Shown: positions 17,439 through 25,720 of the stretch, one piece after another
Numbering within the stretch: position 1 is the first letter of the stretch
Layout: each line of letters starts with the position of its first letter
Origin: Pandoraea pnomenusa
GTDB taxonomy: Bacteria; Pseudomonadota; Gammaproteobacteria; Burkholderiales; Burkholderiaceae
Assembly (NCBI RefSeq): GCF_000767615.3
Contig: NZ_CP009553.3
Span: forward strand, 806,001 to 870,000
Direction of reading: 5' to 3'
Length of the DNA stretch: 64,000 nt
Notes under the pieces: model-generated
Databases searched by the model: none
Told to the model about the DNA's origin: nothing
What the model saw: only the letters and a program-made list of their open reading frames with translations
Translations under genes and position numbers: made by a program

Positions 17439-18721
17439 AGGATTTGTTCCTGCCGCAACAGCACGCCCAGTTCCGCCAGGCCACGCTCCACGACGCCTTC
17501 AAACTCTCTTCGACGGCTCGGTTCCGCGAAGGATAGCTGGCCAGCAGTGAAGGAGCGGACGCCATTCAGCTCCACCTTCAGAACGGCACCCGCAACAGCA
17601 CCGATGTCATTGGGATCGTCTTCCAGTTGTGCTATTCGAAGTGAGGGATACTTGTAAGTCGTGTTGTCTGGGAGGTTTGCCCGAATAAATGATGCACGGC
17701 GAACCAAACATGGAACACAGCGGCCGCAATGTTTGTAGCCGCTTCGAACGAAACGGCCGCAGCTCGTGGCGTCCGAGGCAACCTCAGCTAGCAGAGCAGA
17801 TGCGCGGCATCCGGCCATCATCTCACCCTTGGTCATCGCCGCATACGGAAGACGCAGCACGGCTGGAATTCCAAGCTCGTCCCACAGCGCTTGTAATCGC
17901 TCCATGAACATCGGATGTGTGGTCTTGGTACTGAGGCTTCCAACCCGACCGGGGTTGAGTGGTACGTTTAAGCTGATAAGACCGTTTTCCGGAACGAAGA
18001 CTTCGATGGGTCTCTGCAATTCAGCGATCGTAGTCGCAAGATGGTCTGCAGCAACCGCCGCGAACGCGAAGAAGCCAATGGACCGCCCACGCGTTGAACC
18101 TTCAATCTCTTCCACCTTCGTACGGATGTTCTGATTCCATTGCAGATGCCGGTCGTTCCCGCCCAGTCCGCTCGCAAAGCGGCTCTGCGTCTCCTTATCG
18201 CCCTTGGCGATCTGGGAGACAAGCAACGGGCGCCGACCTTCTTCGGTCAAATCAAGCGCTCCCACAAGGCTGTCCAGGCCACCGGATAGCAAGCAAACGC
18301 AGTCGGCGTTGAAGATGGCGGGCACCGTCGGGCGCGGAGGGGGATAGCCGCCGTCGGTAAAGGTGAGCCTCCAGAAGTCGCCGGTCAGAAAACGCAAGGC
18401 CTCTTCAATCTTCGCGGTCATTGCCTGGTACGGCTCGGGTTCGTAGAGCACCACTTCAAGCTCTATCTGTCGCGTCCAGCCGTCCGGACTTAGCGCGCGC
18501 TTGAGGACGTTGTCAGCTGCGTTCACAGCCAGCGCCAGTGTCAAGAAATCCCAGCTCCGGGCGCCCGGAGCAACACCAGAGGCGACGATGTCCTTGATGA
18601 GCGCGGTTCCAACCGTGCTCACGTCCGCTAGGCCATCGTGCTCATACATCGAAACGTAGTCGACTCCGAACTCCCGTTCGGCAGGAATGCAATCCTTGGG
18701 GCCACAAAACACGCGCGTCAT
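17435..18721 (-). CDS. qatC: QatC: QueC-like protein of the Qat defence system
   Basis: A 428-residue protein. A PP-loop ATP-pyrophosphatase motif, CLLSGGLDSLVGAL, lies about residue 145, as in QueC, which makes 7-cyano-7-deazaguanine. A Cys cluster near the C terminus (SGYKHCGRCVPCLVRRA) matches the QueC zinc site. The N-terminal ~140 residues are specific to the Qat form. The family member in Qat is required for defence, but its chemical product is not settled as far as I know. It overlaps qatB upstream and qatD downstream by 4 bp each. Confidence 0.9.
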   Translation of the reverse strand: MTRVFCGPKDCIPAEREFGVDYVSMYEHDGLADVSTVGTALIKDIVASGVAPGARSWDFLTLALAVNAADNVLKRALSPDGWTRQIELEVVLYEPEPYQAMTAKIEEALRFLTGDFWRLTFTDGGYPPPRPTVPAIFNADCVCLLSGGLDSLVGALDLTEEGRRPLLVSQIAKGDKETQSRFASGLGGNDRHLQWNQNIRTKVEEIEGSTRGRSIGFFAFAAVAADHLATTIAELQRPIEVFVPENGLISLNVPLNPGRVGSLSTKTTHPMFMERLQALWDELGIPAVLRLPYAAMTKGEMMAGCRASALLAEVASDATSCGRFVRSGYKHCGRCVPCLVRRASFIRANLPDNTTYKYPSLRIAQLEDDPNDIGAVAGAVLKVELNGVRSFTAGQLSFAEPSRRREFEGVVERGLAELGVLLRQEQIL

Positions 18722-19539
18722 AAGTCTGCCTCGAAGAGTTCGAAGGTCATCTTCAGGGTCTCCTGGAAGATGGCGTCCAGGTCCGCTCGCGTCGGGTTTG
18801 GCCTACTGCCACGAAGCAGATCAAGGTGTTCGCCAATCTCTAACGTGATAAAGAGGCGCATTTCGCGCTCGCGCTGGACAGCGGTAGTCGGGTCGACCTT
18901 CGCGCTCTCCAGGAGTGGGCCGAGGTCAAAGCAGACCCGATGAGTTACCTCCGATGCGAGGTAATGCTTCATAAGCTCCCAGATGTCGGTCATCTGCAGA
19001 TGCATCAGGTCTATGTCTGGATTTTCCACGACAAGCTTGGTTAGCGCCGACGCCATTGAATCGCGAAGCGCCTCTTCATCGGCACTGCCGCCCGGTGGAG
19101 AAAGCTCCCGGACAATGGCGTCCACGATGTCATCCGCGGTCGGATTGCCGCTTTGCAGGTCCTGCACCCACTGTCGTGCCTCAACGGAGCGGCCTTGGCT
19201 GACTGCGTTGAGAAAGGAGAATAGCTCTGCACCGGCTCGCGTCGAGGCGCGCATTCGGGTCGACGCTGCGCCGGCCCCTCCGCTGCCCTTACGTGAGTAG
19301 TGTCCGATAGCCTTACGAAGGCTGTCGGTGTCACCGCTCTTGATGAATTTCTTCAGCTCGCGCCTCGCCTCAGCGAAGCGAGCAGGCGGAGCCGTTCCGA
19401 GCGCGCCCTCTGGAGGAACTGGTTCGTCATCCGCAGGCGGGACCGTATCGCCCCCAAGCCCCTCAAGCACGTCGTCAAGCCAGGGAGGGTCAAGACTTAC
19501 ATTCGGGCCGGGTCCACTGCTCGAAGTCGAAGTTCCCAT
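18718..19539 (-). CDS. qatB: QatB protein of the Qat defence system
   Basis: A 273-residue protein. The N-terminal ~70 residues are Pro/Gly/Ser-rich and look disordered. A conserved region starts around RRELKKFIKSGDTDSLRKAI and includes HYSRKGSGGAGAAS. The rest is predicted helical with no catalytic motif. Position between a KAP-type NTPase and a QueC-like gene, and the TAATG overlap with qatA, identify it as QatB. Its molecular role is unknown. Confidence 0.85.
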   Translation of the reverse strand: MGTSTSSSGPGPNVSLDPPWLDDVLEGLGGDTVPPADDEPVPPEGALGTAPPARFAEARRELKKFIKSGDTDSLRKAIGHYSRKGSGGAGAASTRMRASTRAGAELFSFLNAVSQGRSVEARQWVQDLQSGNPTADDIVDAIVRELSPPGGSADEEALRDSMASALTKLVVENPDIDLMHLQMTDIWELMKHYLASEVTHRVCFDLGPLLESAKVDPTTAVQREREMRLFITLEIGEHLDLLRGSRPNPTRADLDAIFQETLKMTFELFEADL

Positions 19540-21425
19540 TACTTCCCCCCCTTCTGCGGCTTAAGGTATTTTTTGACCTGCTCCGTCGACTCCGGGTCGT
19601 CGCGCCAGTCTGCAAGCAGCATCGCTGCCCAGGGTTTGTTTTTCAGTTTGGGGAGGATTGCGACGGGCCTCTGAGCCGGCGGGATTTCCTCCAGCGCCTG
19701 AACAAACTGCTCTCCAAGCTCAGGATGAGCGTCGGTACAGTTCAGGCAGCGCAGAAGATCGACGGTGTCCCACTGGCTATCTCGAGCCTTTCGAATGACG
19801 CGGATGAGGATGCGCGATACGTCCGCCTGGCTCAGCGCCGTAAGTTGACTTACCAGAACATTGGAGACTTCCTTTGCCTCCATCGTCGCTTCCAGAAGCC
19901 GCTTGGCCTCCTCAGACAGCTCGTCGTAGGCCGCCAGCCCAAGCGAGCGGTCTCGACTCAGATGCAGAAGGGCTCGCAAGTCCTCGCCTGCCAAGCGAGG
20001 ACTCAACCGCACCCACTGCTGGTAAAAGGACGTTGACCACGAGGGGTGCGGCGCAACGTACTCTTCGTCCGCCTGCGCGGCAGCTTCCAGTGTCCCCAAG
20101 AACTCGGCGTCGCCATCAAGGCCAGAGGCGACTGCTTTGACGAAAAATTCAAACGCCGCTGGTGATGCAACGCGCTCGAGTAGCTGCACCTTCACCAATT
20201 GCTCGATGGCGATAGGCATATTCATCGCCTTCGCGATGGTCAGCCGAATCATGAGGTTATTCAGGAAACGTTTGATGAGTCGCGGATTGCCGGCGATATC
20301 ACTCGCACTGACTAAAAGCGGTGCAAGCTGGTCTGCCATATCCAGTGCGCTCGCGATGCTCTTGGTCTCGCTGCCGTACGCCTTTGCCAGGTCGTCGCGC
20401 GTGATGCCCTTTCCCCACGCAGTCTTCAGAAGTTGAAGAAGCGCGCGCTGCCCTTCCGTCTGGACCTCGGGAGTCAGTTCCCCTTGCCTCACGGCCAGTT
20501 CGGCCATTAGCAACGCGAGGTACACCTTCACCTCGTTCACACCGAGTCGAGGCACTTTAAGCGGAATCTGGATCAGCTTGTCGAAGTAGCTCGTCACCAA
20601 TCCGTTCTCAATATCGACTCCTGCAAAGTGCGCGCGGACCGCGCCGCGAATCATGCTTTCATCCGCTGCGATTACGAAGGCCGTATTCTTCACGTGCAGC
20701 AGGAGCCGCATGGCCTCAAGGGTTGCGATGGCAGTGTGAGGTAGGCAGCGGTCCAGGTCGTCGACGAACACGACGAGGGTGACACCCATGTCGGCGAGCA
20801 GCTTTGCGAAGGCCTCCCTGAGCGCGTGAATCTCCTTCGGCAAGGAATCCTCTTGACGTTCAGCAATCAGCTCCTTCAGCTCAGGTTTGAGATCAGCGTA
20901 GGCATCCTTTAGTGCTTTCAGCTGTTCATCCCTCTTCGCCTCGTCGGAGAGGCCCTTCACGAAACCAGTCGCCGCGCCGATGAAAGCGCCAAGAGGGCCG
21001 CCGGCAACCGAGCCAGCGCCAGCGTGCGCGAAAATCGGTGCGGTGATGCGCGCCACCTTCAGCAACCGAACCCGCTTTACGAAATCCAGCGCTTTGTCGA
21101 CAAACGTCTTGCGCTCTTTTGCCTCTTCGAGCAGCCGGTCAGAGACCGCCTGCAGAAGTGCCTGGCGCGCATCCTCATACCCTTGATAGAGCCACGCGTT
21201 GAACTCCATAACGACATAAGCGCTTGAACCAGAGGCTTCCTTCGCCCCTCCGGTTTCGAGGTCAGTCTTGATCAACTTTACGAGTGTCGACTTGCCAGCA
21301 CCCCAGCCGCCCGACACGCCAATGGTCAGCGGTGCATCGCCTGCCTGTCGAATCAAATCCGCTGCCGCGCGAGCAACCACTCCGAAGTTGAGCAAGTCAA
21401 CTTCGGCCTCAATGTCGTGCCACAT
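19539..21425 (-). CDS. qatA: QatA: KAP-family P-loop NTPase of the Qat defence system
   Basis: A 628-residue ATPase. Walker A is GVSGGWGAGKSTLVKL (about residues 37-52), and Walker B is LVVFVDDLDRCLPHTAIATL, the VDDLDRC form typical of KAP NTPases. Between them is a Gly/Ala-rich hydrophobic segment (HAGAGSVAGGPLGAFIGAAT), which KAP proteins often use as a membrane hairpin. It is the first gene of the qatABCD operon. GGGGAAAG precedes the ATG. The ~180-bp gap upstream should contain the operon promoter. Confidence 0.9.
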   Translation of the reverse strand: MWHDIEAEVDLLNFGVVARAAADLIRQAGDAPLTIGVSGGWGAGKSTLVKLIKTDLETGGAKEASGSSAYVVMEFNAWLYQGYEDARQALLQAVSDRLLEEAKERKTFVDKALDFVKRVRLLKVARITAPIFAHAGAGSVAGGPLGAFIGAATGFVKGLSDEAKRDEQLKALKDAYADLKPELKELIAERQEDSLPKEIHALREAFAKLLADMGVTLVVFVDDLDRCLPHTAIATLEAMRLLLHVKNTAFVIAADESMIRGAVRAHFAGVDIENGLVTSYFDKLIQIPLKVPRLGVNEVKVYLALLMAELAVRQGELTPEVQTEGQRALLQLLKTAWGKGITRDDLAKAYGSETKSIASALDMADQLAPLLVSASDIAGNPRLIKRFLNNLMIRLTIAKAMNMPIAIEQLVKVQLLERVASPAAFEFFVKAVASGLDGDAEFLGTLEAAAQADEEYVAPHPSWSTSFYQQWVRLSPRLAGEDLRALLHLSRDRSLGLAAYDELSEEAKRLLEATMEAKEVSNVLVSQLTALSQADVSRILIRVIRKARDSQWDTVDLLRCLNCTDAHPELGEQFVQALEEIPPAQRPVAILPKLKNKPWAAMLLADWRDDPESTEQVKKYLKPQKGGK

Positions 21426-21612
21426 GTCGTCTTTCCCCTAAGGTGCTTTTATTGCTTTCCACGGATATTGCCACATTACAGGCAGACGGCCAGGCCTCAT
21501 CTACCAGCGTGGCTAGACCAAGCGGAATCTCCCCCTATACTCTTGCTCGCTGTCAAGTAACACATGCCTAAAGACAGCAGGTCGGCAGTTCGTCATGGCG
21601 AGTACCGGGAGC

Positions 21613-21864
21613 TTAAAGATTTCTGATTTCGGCGAGGTCGTCGTCTGTCTTGCGCAAAATGAGCTTGAAACACGCGTCGCACACACGCCGATCGGTCGAA
21701 TAGGCCTGACCAAGCTTTGGAATTTCGATACACGTCGTTCCCGCGACGAGGTCATCATGGCACCGATAGCATTCGCTCAGGCGCTTGACGAGGATCCGTT
21801 TAGGGCGGCCGTTGGCTCCTCCAATTAGGGAAGGTGTAGGCCCTTTAGGAGTGGTTTTTGTCAT
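21613..21864 (-). CDS. Small Cys4 protein overlapping the helicase gene
   Basis: An 83-residue protein. The start at 21864 lies inside the 3' end of the helicase gene (20-bp overlap) and is preceded by AAGG with a 6-base spacer. Two cysteine pairs, ECYRCHDDL and RVCDACFKLIL, about 30 residues apart suggest a zinc ribbon or treble-clef fold. No catalytic His or Asp motif of an HNH nuclease is evident. The tight overlap suggests it acts with the helicase. No family was recognised. Confidence 0.6.
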   Translation of the reverse strand: MTKTTPKGPTPSLIGGANGRPKRILVKRLSECYRCHDDLVAGTTCIEIPKLGQAYSTDRRVCDACFKLILRKTDDDLAEIRNL

Positions 21865-23728
21865 ATTCCGCCTTTGCTTTGCGAACACGCCTTACAAGCA
21901 CCTGCAGCAGATCGTCCAGATTATCGAGGACCGACCGGAATTCTTCCGTTGTGGCCTGTTGTCTCTCTTTGCCTAAGCGCTGCTCCATTTCCTTGTTCAC
22001 CATCATCAGCGCGCAGATGTAGTTGTTCCGCCCGGTGAGCTTCAGGGATTTGTACTTGTAGACCATTTCGTTGCCGGTCTGCTTGAGCTCAAGGTGGTTC
22101 AGCAATACATTCGCGAGGCGCTTGGCCTGCTCCTGCATCCGTTTCCTCGCCTCTTCCCATTCCCGCTGCGGCTGGACCATGAAGGGCTCGGTGGGAGAAT
22201 TCTTGCGTAAGGGTGACTGCTGCGCTAGCCGAACCATTTCCTCAGCTTTGCTGTCGTCGAGGCCGAGAAGCTTCAAACGTTCACGGAGGTCGGCCACGAT
22301 CTGCGTGTCCTCGACTGATGTGAAGTCTTCCTCCCACAAAGAATCGACAATTTCTCCATGGACCACGACCTGATCGCCGGCACGGAGGCGTGCGGTACCG
22401 TCGAGCACCCCTTGAGGCACTTCTGGTTCGTCACCCCCAATGACCTTGTCCCAAAAGGCTTGGTCATCGTTCTCGAACTGCTTGAATTCCTTCAGGCGTT
22501 CGTCCAGATTCATCCCCAGATGGGTGACTATATGGCCGACATTGTCGGGATGACTCGGATCGTTCTGCACAACGACCCTCATGATGCGTCCGACAAATTG
22601 GATGTATGGAGCCAACGACCGGAACGGGCGGAAAATCGCTGCGACGCTCAACTTGGGATGATCGAATCCCTCGCCCAACATCTGCACCTGGATGATGCAA
22701 TCGAGAGACCCGTTACGTAGGGCCGCAAGAATGGCAGCCTGCTCATCCTCCGTCTGCTTGCTATGGATAACGTCAGCGTTGAAGCCGCGCTCTTGATATA
22801 GCGAACGGATTTCTCGCGCGTGGTTGATGGAGCATGCGACTGCGATGAGTTGGTGTTGCGTCCCGCCTTGCCGAAGCTCCTCAAGCTTCTGCAGGCTACT
22901 ATCGACGATGTGTTTGTTGCAAAGTCTAGCGAGTGCCACGCCGCGGCTGAACCATTCCTCTTCTTTGAGCTTCAGCACTTCTTCCAAGGTGTATGTTCGC
23001 CCCCCCACATCCGAAAAGCCGAGCTCAATGGTCGAGGGAGCGACGTAGCTTGCCTTTAGGCGTTTGATATAGCCTTTTAGAGTGGCGTTTCGGAACGGAT
23101 ACCGAAATACCAATTCGCCATCGAGTTCTTGGCGATCGCTTCTAAATGGGGTCGCCGTAAGCAGGATGACCTTCGCGTTTGGAAAGCGCTCAATGACTTT
23201 CTGCCAACTAGCCGCCGCGCTGTGGTGCGCCTCATCCACGATGATCATGTCGAAAAAGTCATCGGGAAATTGAGTCAACCACTTATCGACGTTGGTTGCG
23301 AGTTGATGGACGTTCGTGATGACGATGTGAGACTTTGTCGCGACCGAAATGTTGCCGCTATCAAGCGTGCAGGCCAACGGCCCAGACAACATCTGGTCGG
23401 CGCTCAGCACGCCCGCTTTCCGCCAAAAGCATTTCTGGCGGTTGGTGATGTCCATCGCTTCGTAAAGGCCGTCCTTGATGGTGAGATTTGGCGCGATAAC
23501 AATGACCCGGCCTGCGGAGAGTCCAAACGGCAGCAGAGACGCTAGGCCAGTCTTGCCGCATCCGACCGGAATTTGGAGGATTGCCTTATTCTTTCCAGCC
23601 CGGAAGAATTCATAAGTGCGCAAATAGCCGTCCCGTTGCGGGTCGCGAAGATGGTCATTTCCGTCGATTGTGAAATCAGCGTCAAGGAAGAACGACTGCA
23701 GGCAGGGTGTCAGAAATTCCGTGTTCAA
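21845..23728 (-). CDS. DEAD/DEAH-type superfamily 2 helicase, 5' end altered by IS insertion
   Basis: A 627-residue protein. Motifs are Walker A ILQIPVGCGKTGLAS (about residue 50), Walker B IIVDEAHHSAAASW, motif III LLTATPFRSD, and the second RecA-like domain with QMLGEGFDHPKL and QFVGRIMRV. After about residue 480 follows a helical, charged C-terminal region. The apparent start is a TTG at 23728 that lies within the inverted repeat of the IS256-family element: the first seven residues (MNTEFLT) are IS-encoded and no Shine-Dalgarno is visible. The native N terminus has therefore probably been lost, although all helicase motifs remain. It overlaps the small Cys4 gene downstream. It may be part of a defence or restriction module. 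Confidence 0.75.
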   Translation of the reverse strand: MNTEFLTPCLQSFFLDADFTIDGNDHLRDPQRDGYLRTYEFFRAGKNKAILQIPVGCGKTGLASLLPFGLSAGRVIVIAPNLTIKDGLYEAMDITNRQKCFWRKAGVLSADQMLSGPLACTLDSGNISVATKSHIVITNVHQLATNVDKWLTQFPDDFFDMIIVDEAHHSAAASWQKVIERFPNAKVILLTATPFRSDRQELDGELVFRYPFRNATLKGYIKRLKASYVAPSTIELGFSDVGGRTYTLEEVLKLKEEEWFSRGVALARLCNKHIVDSSLQKLEELRQGGTQHQLIAVACSINHAREIRSLYQERGFNADVIHSKQTEDEQAAILAALRNGSLDCIIQVQMLGEGFDHPKLSVAAIFRPFRSLAPYIQFVGRIMRVVVQNDPSHPDNVGHIVTHLGMNLDERLKEFKQFENDDQAFWDKVIGGDEPEVPQGVLDGTARLRAGDQVVVHGEIVDSLWEEDFTSVEDTQIVADLRERLKLLGLDDSKAEEMVRLAQQSPLRKNSPTEPFMVQPQREWEEARKRMQEQAKRLANVLLNHLELKQTGNEMVYKYKSLKLTGRNNYICALMMVNKEMEQRLGKERQQATTEEFRSVLDNLDDLLQVLVRRVRKAKAEYDKNHS

Positions 23729-25040
23729 GGCGGGTTGGGAATCACACGGACGGTCGCACGAAACGATCGGCGTAGAGGATAGCGAATTGGTTCATGGCCG
23801 CTTTCCAGTCTTTGGCTGCACGCCCCCAATCAGCGGTGATATTGCGCAGTGCCAGCCAAATGAGTTTCGTCGCTGCATCATCCGTCGGGAAGTGACCTCG
23901 CGTCTTGATGATCTTGCGCAGTTGCGAGTTGATATTCTCGATGGCGTTCGTAGTGTATATAACCTTGCGGATGTCCGGTGGAAACGCAAAGAACGGAATC
24001 ACGCGATCCCAGGCATTGCGCCACGACGTGCTCACAGTTGGGAATTTCTGGCCCCAAGGCCCGTGGGCAAACGCATCCAATTCGGCCTGGGCCGCCTCGG
24101 CGCTGGGCGCGGTGTAGATCGGTTTGAGCGCGGCAGCCAGACCCTTGCGATCCTTCCAGCTCGCGTAGTCGAGGCTGTTGCGGATCAGATGGACGATGCA
24201 GGTTTGCAGCGTCGTTGCCGGAAACACGGCGGCCAGGGCTTCAGGCATGCCTTTGAGGCCGTCGGTCACGGCGATCAGGATGTCATTGATCCCACGCGTT
24301 TTCAGGTCGTTGAACACTTTCATCCAGAACTTGGCACCTTCGGTGTTCTCGATCCACAGGCCCAGGATGTCGCGTGAGCCGTCAGGCAACACGCCCAGTG
24401 CCAGATAGACAGCCTTGTTACGCACCACGGCGTCTTCGCGAATCTTGACCCGCAGCGCGTCGAAGAACACGACCGGATACATCGGCTCCAGCGCCCGGGC
24501 CTGCCAGGCAGTGACCTCGGCCATCACCTCGTCGGTCACGGAACTGATGAAGTCGGGTGAGACCTCGGTGCCGTACTGCTCCAGCAGGAAGCCCTGAATC
24601 TCGCGCACAGTCATGCCTCGGGCATACATGGCGACAATCTTGTCGTCGAAGCCCGTGAAGCGGCGTTCGTGCTTGGGAATCAGCTGCGGCTCGAAGCTGC
24701 CGTCACGGTCGCGGGGCACCTCGATGCGCATCGGGCCGTCCTCAGTCAGCACCGTCTTGGCACCTCGGCCGTTGCGCTGATTGGTGACGTTGGCCGGTTT
24801 GGCCCCGCCGGCCGGGTAGCCGAGATGGTGGTTCATCTCGCCGCCCAGCGCGCGTTCGATGAGCGCCTTCTTGAGCGCCATGGTCGCGGCATTGATGGCT
24901 TCGGCCGTCATCGGACCATTGCCGAACTGCTCAAGCAGCTCGGCGGGAATTGCCGGCAGCTCTGCCAGCGGGGCTTTCGGTTTGTGAGGCATACATTCTC
25001 CTTGGGAGCATCATATGCCTTGAACACGAAATTACTGACA
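23708..25040 (-). mobile_element. IS256-family insertion sequence, 1333 bp
   Basis: The terminal inverted repeats are 24 bp: the left reads TGTCAGAAATTCCGTGTTCA then AGGC from 23708, and the right ends at 25040 with the complement of TGTCAGTAATTTCGTGTTCA then AGGC; 22 of 24 positions match. One transposase gene fills the element. The 8 bp outside each end (AGGCAGGG on the left, GGCCCTTT on the right) do not match, so there is no target-site duplication. The element cuts the integrase on one side and the helicase on the other. Confidence 0.9.
23742..24992 (-). CDS. IS256-family transposase
   Basis: A 416-residue transposase of the IS256/Mutator type. The DDE triad regions are visible: VVFFDALRVKIRED (first Asp), IAVTDGLKGMPEAL (second Asp) and YTTNAIENINSQLRK (Glu). 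AAGGAG lies 5 bases before the ATG. It is full length, with no frameshift, and is probably active. It lies within intact inverted repeats. Confidence 0.95.
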   Translation of the reverse strand: MPHKPKAPLAELPAIPAELLEQFGNGPMTAEAINAATMALKKALIERALGGEMNHHLGYPAGGAKPANVTNQRNGRGAKTVLTEDGPMRIEVPRDRDGSFEPQLIPKHERRFTGFDDKIVAMYARGMTVREIQGFLLEQYGTEVSPDFISSVTDEVMAEVTAWQARALEPMYPVVFFDALRVKIREDAVVRNKAVYLALGVLPDGSRDILGLWIENTEGAKFWMKVFNDLKTRGINDILIAVTDGLKGMPEALAAVFPATTLQTCIVHLIRNSLDYASWKDRKGLAAALKPIYTAPSAEAAQAELDAFAHGPWGQKFPTVSTSWRNAWDRVIPFFAFPPDIRKVIYTTNAIENINSQLRKIIKTRGHFPTDDAATKLIWLALRNITADWGRAAKDWKAAMNQFAILYADRFVRPSV

Positions 25041-25274
25041 GGCCCTTTTCGTGGGGACGATTTCTTTGACGTACCGTTCCAGCGCCGACGCAACGGTGGT
25101 GCGTTCGGATGGCGCGCGTTGAATAAACACACCTCGGACCATTTCGTCTTCGGTCCGGCGGGCCCAATCCTCTGCGTCGCGTTTTGTTCGGAATGTCTTG
25201 GCTGCGGTGGGCCAACCCACTCGACGAATCGTCGCTTTCCAGGTTCCTGAGGGTGTTTTTGTGAGTGCTGCCAT
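25032..25274 (-). pseudogene. Tyrosine integrase, N-terminal fragment truncated by the IS
   Basis: The start at 25274 has a strong AAGGAG 5 bases upstream. The protein begins MAALTKTPSGTWKATIRRVG, continues with TFRTKRDAEDWARRTEDEM and enters a core-binding-type segment (TTVASALERYVKEIVPTKRA). This is the N-terminal arm of phage-type integrases (arm-binding beta-sheet, then SAM-like domain). After about 78 residues the reading frame runs into the IS end, which provides the last two codons and a TAA stop. The catalytic domain with the R-H-R-Y residues is absent and is not found beyond the IS. The gene lies about 140 bp from the tRNA-Met, as expected for the island integrase. Confidence 0.85.
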
Positions 25275-25343
25275 GGTGCTCCTTCCTTGAGGTCTGCACC
25301 GCGTATTGCACCGAATTTGCACCGTGAGGAGCTGGTAAAAGAA

Positions 25344-25373
25344 AAGGGCTCGCGGCGAAGCCGCAGAGCCCTT
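25344..25373 (-). terminator. Second terminator-like hairpin beyond the tRNA
   Basis: On the minus strand a 13-bp stem with one mismatch (AAGGGCTCTGCGGC, loop TTC) ends in CCCTTTTCTTTT. It lies downstream of the tRNA-Met terminator, within the island end. Confidence 0.65.
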
Positions 25374-25377
25374 AGTG

Positions 25378-25412
25378 AAAAAGCCCCGTAAATCAGAGAT
25401 TTACAGGGCTTT
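25378..25412 (-). terminator. Terminator of tRNA-Met, supplied by the island
   Basis: On the minus strand, GCCCTGTAAAT pairs with ATTTACGGGGC (loop CTCTG), followed by TTTTT. It lies just outside the 50-bp repeat and replaces the original terminator at 11147-11180. Confidence 0.85.
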
Positions 25413-25415
25413 CGC

Positions 25416-25495
<80 letters not shown>

Positions 25496-25655
25496 GTAGA
25501 AGAAAGATTATAGGTAGGCCCCCATAGGCTGTCAACATCTTTTTTGCGAAACGATAAAGATCGTTCGGTAGCCTTTTGCACGGCTCGCTCGTCCGTCGCG
25601 GCAGGGGTTGCCCGGACGCACCCCGAAAGCCCGCGCAATCCCCATGGCACAAATG

Positions 25656-25683
25656 AAAACGCCGGGACCCGAAGGCCCCGGCG
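25656..25683 (-). terminator. Terminator of the MHS transporter gene
   Basis: On the minus strand, CGCCGGGGCC pairs with GGTCCCGGCG around a TTCG loop, followed by TTTT. The 8-bp unit CGATCGGT is repeated nearly three times just upstream (25689-25710). Confidence 0.85.
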
Positions 25684-25720
25684 CTCACCGATCGGTCGAT
25701 CGGTCGATCGAGGACACCCG

